Shown here: positions 1 through 5,727 of the stretch, piece by piece
Layout of the letters: each line of letters opens with the position of its first letter
Position numbering within the stretch: the first letter of the stretch is position 1
From: Anaerolineae bacterium
Lineage (GTDB): Bacteria; Chloroflexota; Anaerolineae; J102
Direction: 5' to 3'
Assembly: GCA_015493675.1 (NCBI GenBank)
Contig: WGCR01000142.1
Coordinates: forward strand, 1 to 5,747
Length of the DNA stretch: 5,747 bases
Notes under the pieces: generated by a model
What the model saw: the letters and a program-made list of their open reading frames with translations, nothing else
Told to the model about the DNA's origin: nothing
The model's database searches: none
Translations under genes and position numbers: made by a program

Positions 1-938
1 ACCTGGAAGATGCGGCGGGCGGAGGCGAGGGTGGCGGAGAGATGCTGAAAGGCCAGGGGCAGGGGTTGCACGGCCTCGAACGCGGCCATGACGCCCAGGG
101 CGATGACCGCGAGATGGACGCCATCGAGGCGGCCCGAATGCACCGCGGGGATGGCCAACGCCAGGGCGATGATGACGGCCAGGTTCATAATCAGGGTGAC
201 GCCTGAGTCGTTGAGCGCGGTGATGGCTCCCCACCGGTTCTGCACCCGGCCGGTTTTTTGATTCAGGGCGTCGATGCGGGCCAGGTAGCGGTCTTCGGCG
301 TTGTAGGCCAGCAGGTCGGGCATGCCCTGGATGCCATCGACCAGATGGGCGTTGAGCTGCGAGCGTAGCTCGATGTGCTGCTGGCCGGGCTCGCGGGCCA
401 GACGTTGCACCAGCAGTGGCAAGAGGGTTGCGGCCAGGATGAGGAGCGCTGTCACGGTCAGGGCTGCGGCGGGGCTGAACAGAGTGAGCAAGGCCCAGGT
501 GAGCAGGATGATGGCGACGGCCACCAGGGGCGGGGCCAGGACGCGGATGAAGAAGTTTTCCAGTTCGTCTACGTCGGCGACCAGGCGGGTGAGGAGGTCG
601 CCGCTGCGGTAGTCTTGCAGGCGGGCGGGGGCCAGGGGCTCGATGCGCCGGTAGAGCCAGACGCGGATGCGGGCCAGAAGGCGAAAGTTGAGGTCGTGGG
701 AGATGTAGCGTTCGAGATAACGGAAGAGGCCGCGGCTGATGCCAAAGAAGCGCACGCCAACGATGGCGACTTGCAGGTCGGCGATGGAGGGATGGAGCGC
801 GGCTTTGGCGATGATGAAGGCGGAGGTCATCATCAGGCCGATGCTGCTGGCGATGGTGGCGAAGCCGAGGAAGGCGGCCAGCAGGATGCGCAGCCAGAAG
901 CCGGAGACGAGGCGCAGAAGACGGGTGAAGGTGGACAT
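1..938 (-). CDS. cydC: CydC, ABC half-transporter of the cytochrome bd assembly exporter (partial, 3' end outside window)
   Basis: This is the N-terminal 312 residues of CydC, which pairs with CydD in the inner membrane. In E. coli the CydDC heterodimer is required for cytochrome bd assembly and has been linked to thiol export and haem transport. What is visible is the membrane domain: helices near residues 17-45, 132-152, 158-178 and 245-285, with family-typical blocks GVRFFGISRG (61-70), RYLER (73-77), SHD (80-82), a GDLLTRLVADVDELE block (113-127) and a C-terminal AFEAVQPLPLAFQHL block (285-299). His81 and Arg77 align with His85 and Arg81 of E. coli CydC, in the region I recall as a reported haem site. 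The ATP-binding domain lies beyond the edge. The ATG at 938 follows an in-frame TGA at 948-950, so no upstream start is possible. No good Shine-Dalgarno precedes it: the nearest purine-rich run, AGGA, is about 18 bases upstream. It lies 149 bases after cydD, probably in the same transcript. Confidence 0.93.
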   Translation of the reverse strand, partial: MSTFTRLLRLVSGFWLRILLAAFLGFATIASSIGLMMTSAFIIAKAALHPSIADLQVAIVGVRFFGISRGLFRYLERYISHDLNFRLLARIRVWLYRRIEPLAPARLQDYRSGDLLTRLVADVDELENFFIRVLAPPLVAVAIILLTWALLTLFSPAAALTVTALLILAATLLPLLVQRLAREPGQQHIELRSQLNAHLVDGIQGMPDLLAYNAEDRYLARIDALNQKTGRVQNRWGAITALNDSGVTLIMNLAVIIALALAIPAVHSGRLDGVHLAVIALGVMAAFEAVQPLPLAFQHLSATLASARRIFQ

Positions 939-1087
939 GGGGAATTGTCAATGGAATCCTTGCTCGCTGGACAAGGAAAATGTCTCACGCAAAGTCGCAG
1001 AGCCGCAAAGAAAAAAGAGGCAAAGAAACCCTTAGCGCCTTGGCGACTTTGCGTGAGATGAGCTTTTTGGGTTGCGGCTTGTCCGGG
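939..1087. other. cydD-cydC intergenic spacer
   Basis: This non-coding spacer separates the cydD stop from the cydC start. Half of it is the 8-base-unit inverted repeat. The remainder (939-982 and 1059-1087) shows no clear promoter, terminator or small gene. Sister genes of the CydDC type are often nearly adjacent or overlapping, so a spacer this long filled with a repeat is a departure from the usual compact layout. Confidence 0.7.
983..1058. repeat. Inverted repeat made of 8-base tandem units, between cydD and cydC
   Basis: The outer arms 983-998 and 1043-1058 are perfect 16-bp reverse complements. The pairing continues imperfectly inward (999-1010 with 1031-1042, 8 of 12), leaving a central A-rich stretch at 1011-1030. 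Each arm contains three 8-base units of the form NCGCNNAG: acgcaaag, tcgcagag and ccgcaaag at 987-1010, and acgcaaag, tcgccaag and gcgctaag on the other strand at 1031-1054. In RNA from the cyd strand this would fold as a long hairpin within the cydDC message. No T-run follows it, so it is not a standard terminator. I see no convincing target-site duplication around it. This type of motif occurs as dispersed intergenic repeats in several environmental bacteria (from memory); copy number here cannot be judged. Confidence 0.85.
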
Positions 1088-2851
1088 TCAGGCGTGGAGG
1101 AGGCGCTGGTAGGGGCCGTCGGGTTTTGCCAGAAGTTGGGCGTGGTCGCCCGCTTCGACGATGCGTCCTTGTTGCATGACGAGGATGCGATCGGCTGTGC
1201 GGATGGTGTGCAGGCGGTGGGCGATGATGAGGGCGGTGCGATCTTGCAGCAGGCGGGCGATGGCCTGCTGGATTTGCTCTTCGGTTTCGGGATCGAGATT
1301 GGCGGTGGGTTCGTCCAGGATGACGATGGGGGCGTCGCGCAGGAAGGCCCGGGCCAGGGCGATGCGCTGGGCCTGGCCGCCGCTGAGCCGGGCGCCGCGC
1401 TCTCCCGCGATGGCGTCGTAGCCCTGGGGCAGGGTCTGGATGAAGTCGTGGGCGAAGGCTTGCTGCGCGGCCCGGATCACTGCGTCCATGCTTGCGTCGG
1501 GCTGCCCCAGGCGGATGTTGTCGGCGATGCTCATGTTGAAGAGATAGGGGCGTTGGGGCATCCAGGCGATGTGGCGCCGCCAGGCCCGGGGATCGATGGC
1601 GTTCAGGGGATGGTCGTCGATGAGGATGCGGCCGGCCGTGGGTTCGATGAAGCGCATGAGCAGGTGGGCGATGGTGCTTTTGCCGGCGCCGCTGGGCCCG
1701 ACCAGGGCGATGCGCTGGCCTTTTGCGATGTCGAGATCGATGTTTTGCAGGGCCTGGCGCTGGCCTTCCTGGTAGCTGACGCTGACGCCCTGAAAGCGGA
1801 TGTGAAAGTCGGCGGACAGCGTTTGGTCGAGCGGGGGCGCTGCCGGGGGAGCAGAACGCGGGTGCGGGCTCACCTGAGCTGTTGGGGTGCTGGAGGATGG
1901 TTGCTTCTCCAAAATACTGAAGATGCGGTTGGCCGCGGCGACGCCCTCCATGCCCGCGTGAAAGCGGCTGCCCAGCAGGCGCAGGGGCTGGTAGAAGTCG
2001 GGGGCGAGGATGAGGATGAAGAAGGCGCTGAGGAAGTCCATGTGGCCCCGCATCACTCGAATGCCGATCTCGACGGCGATGACTGCGACGCTGATGGTGG
2101 CCAGCATCTCCAGGGCCAGGGCGGAGAGGAAGGCGACCCGCAGCACGCTCATGGTGGTTTTGCGATAGTCGTCGCTGATGCGGGCGATGATGCGGAGCTG
2201 GTCGCGGGCGCGGCCAAAGCGTTTGAGGGTGGGCAGGCCCTGGATGACGTCCAGGAAGTGGGCGGCCAGGCGGCTGAGGGTGGTCCACTGTTTTTTGGTG
2301 AGGTTTTCGGCGGCGCTGCCGATGAGGATCATGAAGAAGGGGATGAGGGGGGCGGTGAGGAGCAACACGACGCCGGAGAGGAGGTCGTTGGGAAAGACGG
2401 CCACGAGGATGGTGAGGGGCATGATGACGGCCAGGGCGACCTGGGGCAGGTATTGGCTGAACCAGGCGTCCAGGGCCTCGACGCCCGCGGTGAGGGTGTT
2501 GCTGAGCTCGCCGCTGCGCTCCTCGGCGGCGTAGCCGGGGCCCAGTTGCAGGATGTGACGGGCGAGCCGGGCCCGGATGTCGGTTTTGACCCGCACCGCC
2601 AGTTGTTTGCCCGCGCTTTCGCCGCCCCAGGCGAAGAGGAAGCGGGCCAGGGCCAGTCCCGTCAGCAGGAGCAGGAGCGGCGTCACGTCGGCCAGCGTTT
2701 TTTTCTGCAGAAAGACGCCATCCACGATGCGGGCCAGCATCCAGGCCTGAGCGACGATGACGACGCCGACGATGAAGCCCAGGCTGATGGTCAGGGCCAG
2801 CCAGCCTCGGGCCTGCATGGCCGCGGAGAGAAGGTTGCGATCGAATTTCAT
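1088..2851 (-). CDS. cydD: CydD, ABC half-transporter of the cytochrome bd assembly exporter
   Basis: The 587-residue protein is a complete half-transporter of normal length. The membrane domain (about 1-315) has helices near 17-40, 57-75, 136-153, 158-180, 240-262 and 272-283. It includes the CydD-type block from Ala283 (APDFYQPLRLLGSRFHAG), which separates it from CydC. A proline- and serine-rich linker (about 317-346) leads to an intact ATPase: Walker A GPSGAGKST at 385-393, Q-loop Gln433, signature LSGGQ at 489-493, Walker B ending in Asp513 with catalytic Glu514, D-loop around 517-520 and switch His545. It should dimerise with CydC and hydrolyse ATP. The first ATG is at 2851, but no clear Shine-Dalgarno precedes it (CTCCC lies directly upstream), unlike cydA and cydB. 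It probably has its own promoter, because a terminator and a repeat cluster separate it from cydB. Confidence 0.96.
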   Translation of the reverse strand: MKFDRNLLSAAMQARGWLALTISLGFIVGVVIVAQAWMLARIVDGVFLQKKTLADVTPLLLLLTGLALARFLFAWGGESAGKQLAVRVKTDIRARLARHILQLGPGYAAEERSGELSNTLTAGVEALDAWFSQYLPQVALAVIMPLTILVAVFPNDLLSGVVLLLTAPLIPFFMILIGSAAENLTKKQWTTLSRLAAHFLDVIQGLPTLKRFGRARDQLRIIARISDDYRKTTMSVLRVAFLSALALEMLATISVAVIAVEIGIRVMRGHMDFLSAFFILILAPDFYQPLRLLGSRFHAGMEGVAAANRIFSILEKQPSSSTPTAQVSPHPRSAPPAAPPLDQTLSADFHIRFQGVSVSYQEGQRQALQNIDLDIAKGQRIALVGPSGAGKSTIAHLLMRFIEPTAGRILIDDHPLNAIDPRAWRRHIAWMPQRPYLFNMSIADNIRLGQPDASMDAVIRAAQQAFAHDFIQTLPQGYDAIAGERGARLSGGQAQRIALARAFLRDAPIVILDEPTANLDPETEEQIQQAIARLLQDRTALIIAHRLHTIRTADRILVMQQGRIVEAGDHAQLLAKPDGPYQRLLHA

Positions 2852-2891
2852 GGGAGCAATGGGCGAGAGGCAGTAAATGGGAGCTGGTTTT

Positions 2892-2920
2892 ATGGTAAAG
2901 CGTCATGCGTCAAACGTCAA
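2892..2920 (-). promoter_or_regulatory. Candidate sigma70-type promoter for cydDC, with its -35 box inside a 7-base repeat
   Basis: On the minus strand TTGACG (2915-2920, 5 of 6 to the -35 consensus) is followed after exactly 17 bases by TACCAT (2892-2897, 4 of 6 to TATAAT). Transcription would start near 2885, giving a leader of roughly 35 bases before the cydD ATG. The terminator after cydB makes a promoter here expected. The weak -10 box and the fact that TTGACG is simply part of the repeated motif keep confidence moderate. Confidence 0.45.
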
Positions 2921-2927
2921 ACGTCAG
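2900..2927. repeat. Four tandem copies of a 7-base motif (NCGTCAN), left arm
   Basis: Four consecutive 7-base units are seen: gcgtcat, gcgtcaa, acgtcaa, acgtcag. Bases 2900-2919 match the reverse complement of 2983-3002 at 19 of 20 positions, so this is one arm of an inverted repeat whose arms are separated by 63 bases. The arm overlaps the candidate cydD -35 box. Confidence 0.85.
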
Positions 2928-2981
2928 GTGGTTGTCGGCAACATGGCTCCCTGGAATGGGCCGTGACATCATTACGGCAGA

Positions 2982-3001
2982 ATGACGTTTGACGCTTGAC
3001 G
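2982..3001. repeat. 7-base tandem motif in inverse orientation, right arm
   Basis: On the minus strand this reads as successive NCGTCAN units ending in acgtcat. It mirrors the 2900-2919 arm. Its last nine bases (2993-3001) are repeated directly at 3217-3225. The array seems to resume after the inserted element, at 3217-3230. Confidence 0.8.
2993..3001. repeat. 9-bp direct repeat, left copy (candidate target-site duplication)
   Basis: CGCTTGACG here is identical to 3217-3225, and the two copies directly abut the two ends of the 215-bp inverted-repeat element. Because the sequence is also part of the 7-base array, chance similarity from the array is not excluded. Confidence 0.6.
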
Positions 3002-3033
3002 CTGGTTGACTGACAAATCTCGCTGCACCGCCT

Positions 3034-3053
3034 CATTCGCCGAATGAATTCGG
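3034..3053. other. Two overlapping palindromes
   Basis: CATTCG(3034-3039)/CGAATG(3041-3046) is centred on one base. It overlaps CCGAAT(3040-3045)/ATTCGG(3048-3053). The two are mutually exclusive as hairpins but could be a protein-binding site. They lie inside the candidate miniature element, so they may belong to that element rather than to cyd regulation. Confidence 0.5.
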
Positions 3054-3073
3054 TTCCACAGGCGTTCCGCCGC

Positions 3074-3093
3074 CCGTCCCCCTGCGGGGACGG
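3074..3093 (+). other. Perfect 8-bp GC-rich hairpin followed by TGTTTT on the plus strand
   Basis: CCGTCCCC (3074-3081) pairs perfectly with GGGGACGG (3086-3093) around a CTGC loop, and TGTTTT follows on the plus strand. This has the shape of a weak plus-strand terminator, but no plus-strand gene lies upstream. It is probably internal structure of the miniature element. Confidence 0.5.
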
Positions 3094-3124
3094 TGTTTTC
3101 CTCGTCAAAACGGGACCCGCAAAT

Positions 3125-3140
3125 GTCGGCGAAGGCCGAC
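3125..3140. other. Short hairpin with a GAAG tetraloop (plus-strand reading)
   Basis: GTCGGC (3125-3130) pairs with GCCGAC (3135-3140). GGCC repeats at 3145-3148, 3152-3155 and 3159-3162 follow and can also pair with each other. With the 3074-3093 hairpin this makes the interior of the element strongly foldable. Confidence 0.45.
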
Positions 3141-3216
3141 GAGCGGCCAAAGGCCCCTGGCCCTGATTTTAATCGGTGGGTTTAGAATGCCAAGCTGACT
3201 TTTGTCAGTCAACCAG

Positions 3217-3225
3217 CGCTTGACG
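3217..3225. repeat. 9-bp direct repeat, right copy (candidate target-site duplication)
   Basis: This is identical to 2993-3001 (CGCTTGACG) and abuts the right end of the 215-bp element. It continues into tttga (3226-3230), which resumes the 7-base array just before the cydB terminator. Confidence 0.6.
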
Positions 3226-3234
3226 TTTGAGCAG

Positions 3235-3266
3235 AAAAAACGCCCTCAACTCGCAAGCTGAGGGCG
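3235..3266 (-). terminator. Rho-independent terminator of cydAB
   Basis: On the minus strand an 11-bp stem (CGCCCTCAGCT with AGTTGAGGGCG, including one G-U pair) closes on a TGCG tetraloop and is followed directly by six T residues. It begins 30 bases after the cydB stop. The plus-strand reading has no T-run, so it acts only on the cyd strand. It should end most cydAB transcripts before cydD. Confidence 0.93.
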
Positions 3267-3296
3267 AAAGAAAAGAAGGCGGTTGCACCTGGGCGC

Positions 3297-4304
3297 TCAG
3301 TACTCCATCTCGTGCTCCAGGGTCAACCGCTTGCGGAAGATGTAGTAGGTCCAGCCCTGGTAGATGAGCACCAGCGGCGTGAAGATCAGGGCGACGATGG
3401 TCATAATCTTCAGGGTGTATTGGCTGGCGGAGGCGTTGTAGATGGTGAGATTATTGGCTGCGTTCACCGTGGAGGGGAGGACGTTGGGATAAAGCCCGGC
3501 GAATGCGGTAAAGGTGACGAAAACGATGGTGGCGGCGGTCATGCCGAAAGCCCAGCCCATGCGGCCTTTGCTGACGAACCAGCCAGCCAGGATGAGCGTT
3601 ACGGCGGCGATAAGGGTAGGCAGATAAGCGGCGCCGCTGGCGTAGAGGCCCGTGCCTGCCAGGGCGAAGATGACGAACAGCACGACCAGCGCCAGCGCTG
3701 CGATCCACATCTTTTTGGCCGTGGCCCGGGCCCGGGTCATGATCGGATCACCCGTTTTGAGGGCCAGATAAACGGCGCCATGGAAAAGGAAGAGGGCCAG
3801 GAACATGAGCCCGCCCAGCAGACCGAAAGGATTGAGCAGCCCCCAGAAGGAGCCCACGAAGTTCATGTCGGCATCGATGGGCACGCCGCGGATGATGTTT
3901 GCAACAGCCACGCCCCACAGCAGCGCCGGCAGAAAACTGCCGATGAAAATCGACCAATCCCACAAATTTCGCCATGATGGGCTCTCATTTTTGCTGCGGT
4001 ACTCAAAAGAAACGCCGCGCAAAATCAGGGCCAGCAACATCAGCAACAGGGCGATGTAGAAGCCGCTGAACAGGGTGGCGTACCACTGGGCGAAGGCGGC
4101 GAACATGGCCCCGCCCGCGGTCAGCATCCACACTTCGTTGCCATCCCAGAACGGGCCGATGGAGTTGATGATAAGACGACGTTCTTCGTCGGTCTTCCCC
4201 AGGAAAGGCAGCAACATGCCTACGCCGTAGTCGAAGCCTTCCAGCAGGAAGAAACCGGCGAACAATACTGCGATAAGAATAAACCAGATGGTGTTCAGGT
4301 CCAT
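3297..4304 (-). CDS. cydB: Cytochrome bd quinol oxidase subunit II
   Basis: This 335-residue integral membrane protein is CydB, the partner of CydA in the bd-type terminal oxidase. It is at the short end of the usual length. Family blocks are EGFDYGVG (22-29, with Asp25), GPFWDGNEVWMLTAGG (50-65), LRGVSFEYR (95-103), NLTIYNAS (285-292) and YQGWTYYIFRKR (315-326). Hydrophobic segments lie near 7-34, 56-98, 118-137, 158-182, 198-222, 227-243, 250-271 and 298-321. The reading frame stays open upstream to 4667, but the start is fixed at 4304 by AAGGAG 8 bases before ATG, in the short gap after cydA, and by homology beginning at MDLNTIWF. It is cotranscribed with cydA and followed by a strong terminator. 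Confidence 0.97.
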   Translation of the reverse strand: MDLNTIWFILIAVLFAGFFLLEGFDYGVGMLLPFLGKTDEERRLIINSIGPFWDGNEVWMLTAGGAMFAAFAQWYATLFSGFYIALLLMLLALILRGVSFEYRSKNESPSWRNLWDWSIFIGSFLPALLWGVAVANIIRGVPIDADMNFVGSFWGLLNPFGLLGGLMFLALFLFHGAVYLALKTGDPIMTRARATAKKMWIAALALVVLFVIFALAGTGLYASGAAYLPTLIAAVTLILAGWFVSKGRMGWAFGMTAATIVFVTFTAFAGLYPNVLPSTVNAANNLTIYNASASQYTLKIMTIVALIFTPLVLIYQGWTYYIFRKRLTLEHEMEY

Positions 4305-4312
4305 GATGTCTT

Positions 4313-4318
4313 CTCCTT
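4313..4318 (-). promoter_or_regulatory. cydB ribosome binding site
   Basis: AAGGAG on the minus strand, 8 bases before the ATG at 4304, lies inside the 17-base cydA-cydB gap. It decides the cydB start against the longer open frame that overlaps cydA. Confidence 0.9.
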
Positions 4319-4321
4319 CTA

Positions 4322-5713
4322 TCAGGCCCCGATGAGGCTGGGGGCGGGAGTGTCGGCAGGTTCGGCTTCGGTTTCGTCGTCCGGGTCTTTGCGGGCGTAT
4401 TTCAGCAGCAAGTGCACATCCGCCACGATGAGCCCGGCGTAGAGCAGGGTGTAGGTGACCAGCGAGAGCAGCACCCAACCAGCGGGCACGGTGTTGGAGA
4501 CGCCCTGCTCGGTGCGCATCAGGCCAAAGACAACCCAGGGTTGGCGGGCCAGCTCGGTGAACAGCCAGCCGGTGGCGTTGGCCAGATAGGGCAGGAACAG
4601 CGCCCACACCGTCGCCAGCAGGAATTTCTTGTGTTGGCGGAAATCCCGTTTCTTGTACATCAGCCACAGGGCGTAGAGCCCCAGCAGCACCATCAGCGTG
4701 CCCGCGCCCACCATCAGACGGAAATTCCAGTACGCCAGCATGGCATTGGGAATGTAATTCCCGGGCCCGTATTTCTGCTCATACTCCTTCTGCAAATCCT
4801 TCATCCCCTTGACTTCGCAGGAGAAGTTGTTGCAGGAAAGAAAGCTGAGCATGCTGGGCAGATCGATGGAGAAAATGTTCTCCTGTTTATTCATATTGCC
4901 TATGGTGAACAAGGAAAGCGCTGCGGGTTGCTCCGTCTCCCACAGGGCCTCGGCCGCGGCCATCTTCATGGGCTGGGCCTTGACCATGTGCTGGCCCTGG
5001 GTGTGGCCCGAGGTGGTCACCAGCAGTGCGCCGACGAAGCCGTAGATGACAGCCATCTTCAGCGCTTCGCTGAACAGCGCCGCGTCCTTTTTCCGGCGCA
5101 GCAAATGCCAGGCCGCCACAGCCGCCACGAAGAAACCCGCAGTGGCCATGCCTGAGAAGAAAACGTGCGGGAACTGGTGGAGGATGTGGGGATTGGTGGC
5201 CACGGCCAGGAAATCGGTCATCACGGCCCGGCCATTTTCCAGCTTGTAACCCACCGGCTCCTGCATCCACGAGTTGGCGATGAGAATCCATAAAGCCGAG
5301 AGGTTGCTGCCCAGGGCCACCAGCCAGATGGTAGCCAGATGCGCCTTTTTCGAGAGCTTGTCCCAGCCGAACACCCAGACGCCCAGGAAGGTGGACTCCA
5401 TGAAGAAAGCCAGCAGCGCCTCGATGGCCAGAGGCACGCCGAAGATGTCGCCCACGAAGCGGGAGTATTGGGACCAGTTCATGCCGAACTGGAATTCCTG
5501 CACGATGCCCGTGGCCACCCCGATGGCGAAGTTGATGAGAAACAGCGTTCCGAAGAATTTGACCATGCGTTTGAATTTTTCATCCCCGGAACTCACATAT
5601 CTCGTCTCCATAATCGCCAGCAGAATGGAGAACCCCAGCGTGAGCGGCACGAAGAACCAATGATACACGGTGACAATGGCGAATTGCAACCGTGCGAGAA
5701 ACAGTGCATTCAT
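4322..5713 (-). CDS. cydA: Cytochrome bd quinol oxidase subunit I (short Q-loop type)
   Basis: The 463-residue catalytic subunit oxidises quinol on the outer side of the membrane and reduces O2 to water at a haem pair. Ligand positions of the family are present: His18 (E. coli His19), Glu98 and Glu106 (Glu99 and Glu107), His183 (His186) and Met334 (Met393), the last two binding haem b558. Q-loop residues Lys250 and Glu255 match E. coli Lys252 and Glu257. The Q-loop region (about 240-325) is short and lacks the C-terminal insertion of E. coli. Two features stand out: Cys294 and Cys299 in that loop, and ARQPW (389-393) where GRQPW is usual. About nine helices can be seen, and the acidic, proline-rich tail (441-463) is probably cytoplasmic. 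The start is supported by AAGGAG 8 bases upstream. It is the first gene of a cydAB unit, and its promoter lies beyond the edge. Confidence 0.98.
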   Translation of the reverse strand: MNALFLARLQFAIVTVYHWFFVPLTLGFSILLAIMETRYVSSGDEKFKRMVKFFGTLFLINFAIGVATGIVQEFQFGMNWSQYSRFVGDIFGVPLAIEALLAFFMESTFLGVWVFGWDKLSKKAHLATIWLVALGSNLSALWILIANSWMQEPVGYKLENGRAVMTDFLAVATNPHILHQFPHVFFSGMATAGFFVAAVAAWHLLRRKKDAALFSEALKMAVIYGFVGALLVTTSGHTQGQHMVKAQPMKMAAAEALWETEQPAALSLFTIGNMNKQENIFSIDLPSMLSFLSCNNFSCEVKGMKDLQKEYEQKYGPGNYIPNAMLAYWNFRLMVGAGTLMVLLGLYALWLMYKKRDFRQHKKFLLATVWALFLPYLANATGWLFTELARQPWVVFGLMRTEQGVSNTVPAGWVLLSLVTYTLLYAGLIVADVHLLLKYARKDPDDETEAEPADTPAPSLIGA

Positions 5714-5721
5714 AAAACACG

Positions 5722-5727
5722 CTCCTT
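5722..5727 (-). promoter_or_regulatory. cydA ribosome binding site
   Basis: AAGGAG on the minus strand sits 8 bases before the cydA ATG, the same motif and spacing as for cydB. Only 34 bases upstream of the start are in the window and no promoter can be assigned in them. Confidence 0.88.

Larger units (their letters stand above)
3002..3216. mobile_element. Candidate miniature (MITE-like) transposable element, 215 bp, non-coding
   Basis: The ends are perfect 16-bp inverted repeats: 3002-3017 (ctggttgactgacaaa) and 3201-3216. The element is flanked by identical 9-bp direct repeats (2993-3001 and 3217-3225). Terminal CTG with a 9-bp duplication resembles the IS10/IS50 type ends of the IS4 family, so a transposase of that kind acting in trans is possible, but that family link is inference. 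No open frame for a transposase fits inside. The interior holds a pair of overlapping palindromes (3034-3053) and perfect short hairpins at 3074-3093 and 3125-3140. Taking out the element plus one direct repeat restores the 7-base periodicity of the surrounding array, which supports insertion. The alternative is that the terminal repeats are diverged parts of the same TTGAC-rich array. Confidence 0.55.
2852..3296. other. cydB-cydD intergenic region (no gene)
   Basis: The 445 bases hold the cydAB terminator, the two-armed 7-base repeat, the candidate 215-bp miniature element and a candidate cydDC promoter. The open frames crossing it run through repeats, lack ribosome binding sites and show no recognisable domain. 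The stretch directly after cydB (3267-3296) has no ATG on the coding strand, so no cydX-like gene is present there. Confidence 0.75.

Noticed and set aside
983..1058. Intrinsic terminator between cydD and cydC
   Set aside because: The hairpin is long, but no T-run follows on the minus strand (CATTTTCC), so transcription into cydC is likely to continue.
375..1061. Plus-strand open frame of 228 codons opposite cydC
   Set aside because: It is antisense to the well-conserved CydC membrane domain, has low-complexity composition and no domain, and ends inside the repeat.
2850..2884. 8-bp direct repeat ATGGGAGC at 2850-2857 and 2877-2884 around the cydD start
   Set aside because: It is too short to separate from chance in this G-rich stretch, and no regulatory meaning can be supported.
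1032..2906. Minus-strand open frame of 624 codons overlapping cydD
   Set aside because: It is another frame of the same strand as cydD. The product is Arg/Pro/His-rich with no family features, while the cydD frame carries a complete ABC transporter.
980..2992. Plus-strand open frame of 670 codons opposite cydD
   Set aside because: It begins inside the 8-base repeat and runs antisense to a clear CydD. Its Gly/Ala/Asp/Glu/Gln-rich content is what antisense reading of GC-rich codons gives, and it has no recognisable domain.
2917..3150. Possible 77-residue small protein in the cydB-cydD gap
   Set aside because: It crosses the miniature element and the 7-base array, has no ribosome binding site, and its VKRQTS-like segment is just translated repeat.
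2900..3230. CRISPR array
   Set aside because: The repeats are only 7 bases, contiguous and in opposing orientation, with no regular spacers and no cas genes nearby.
3267..3296. Possible cydX or other small oxidase subunit gene after cydB
   Set aside because: There is no start codon on the coding strand between the cydB stop and the terminator.
4305..4667. N-terminal extension of the cydB frame into cydA
   Set aside because: The frame is open, but the product is Arg/Ala-rich and unlike CydB. The AAGGAG site and family alignment place the start at 4304.
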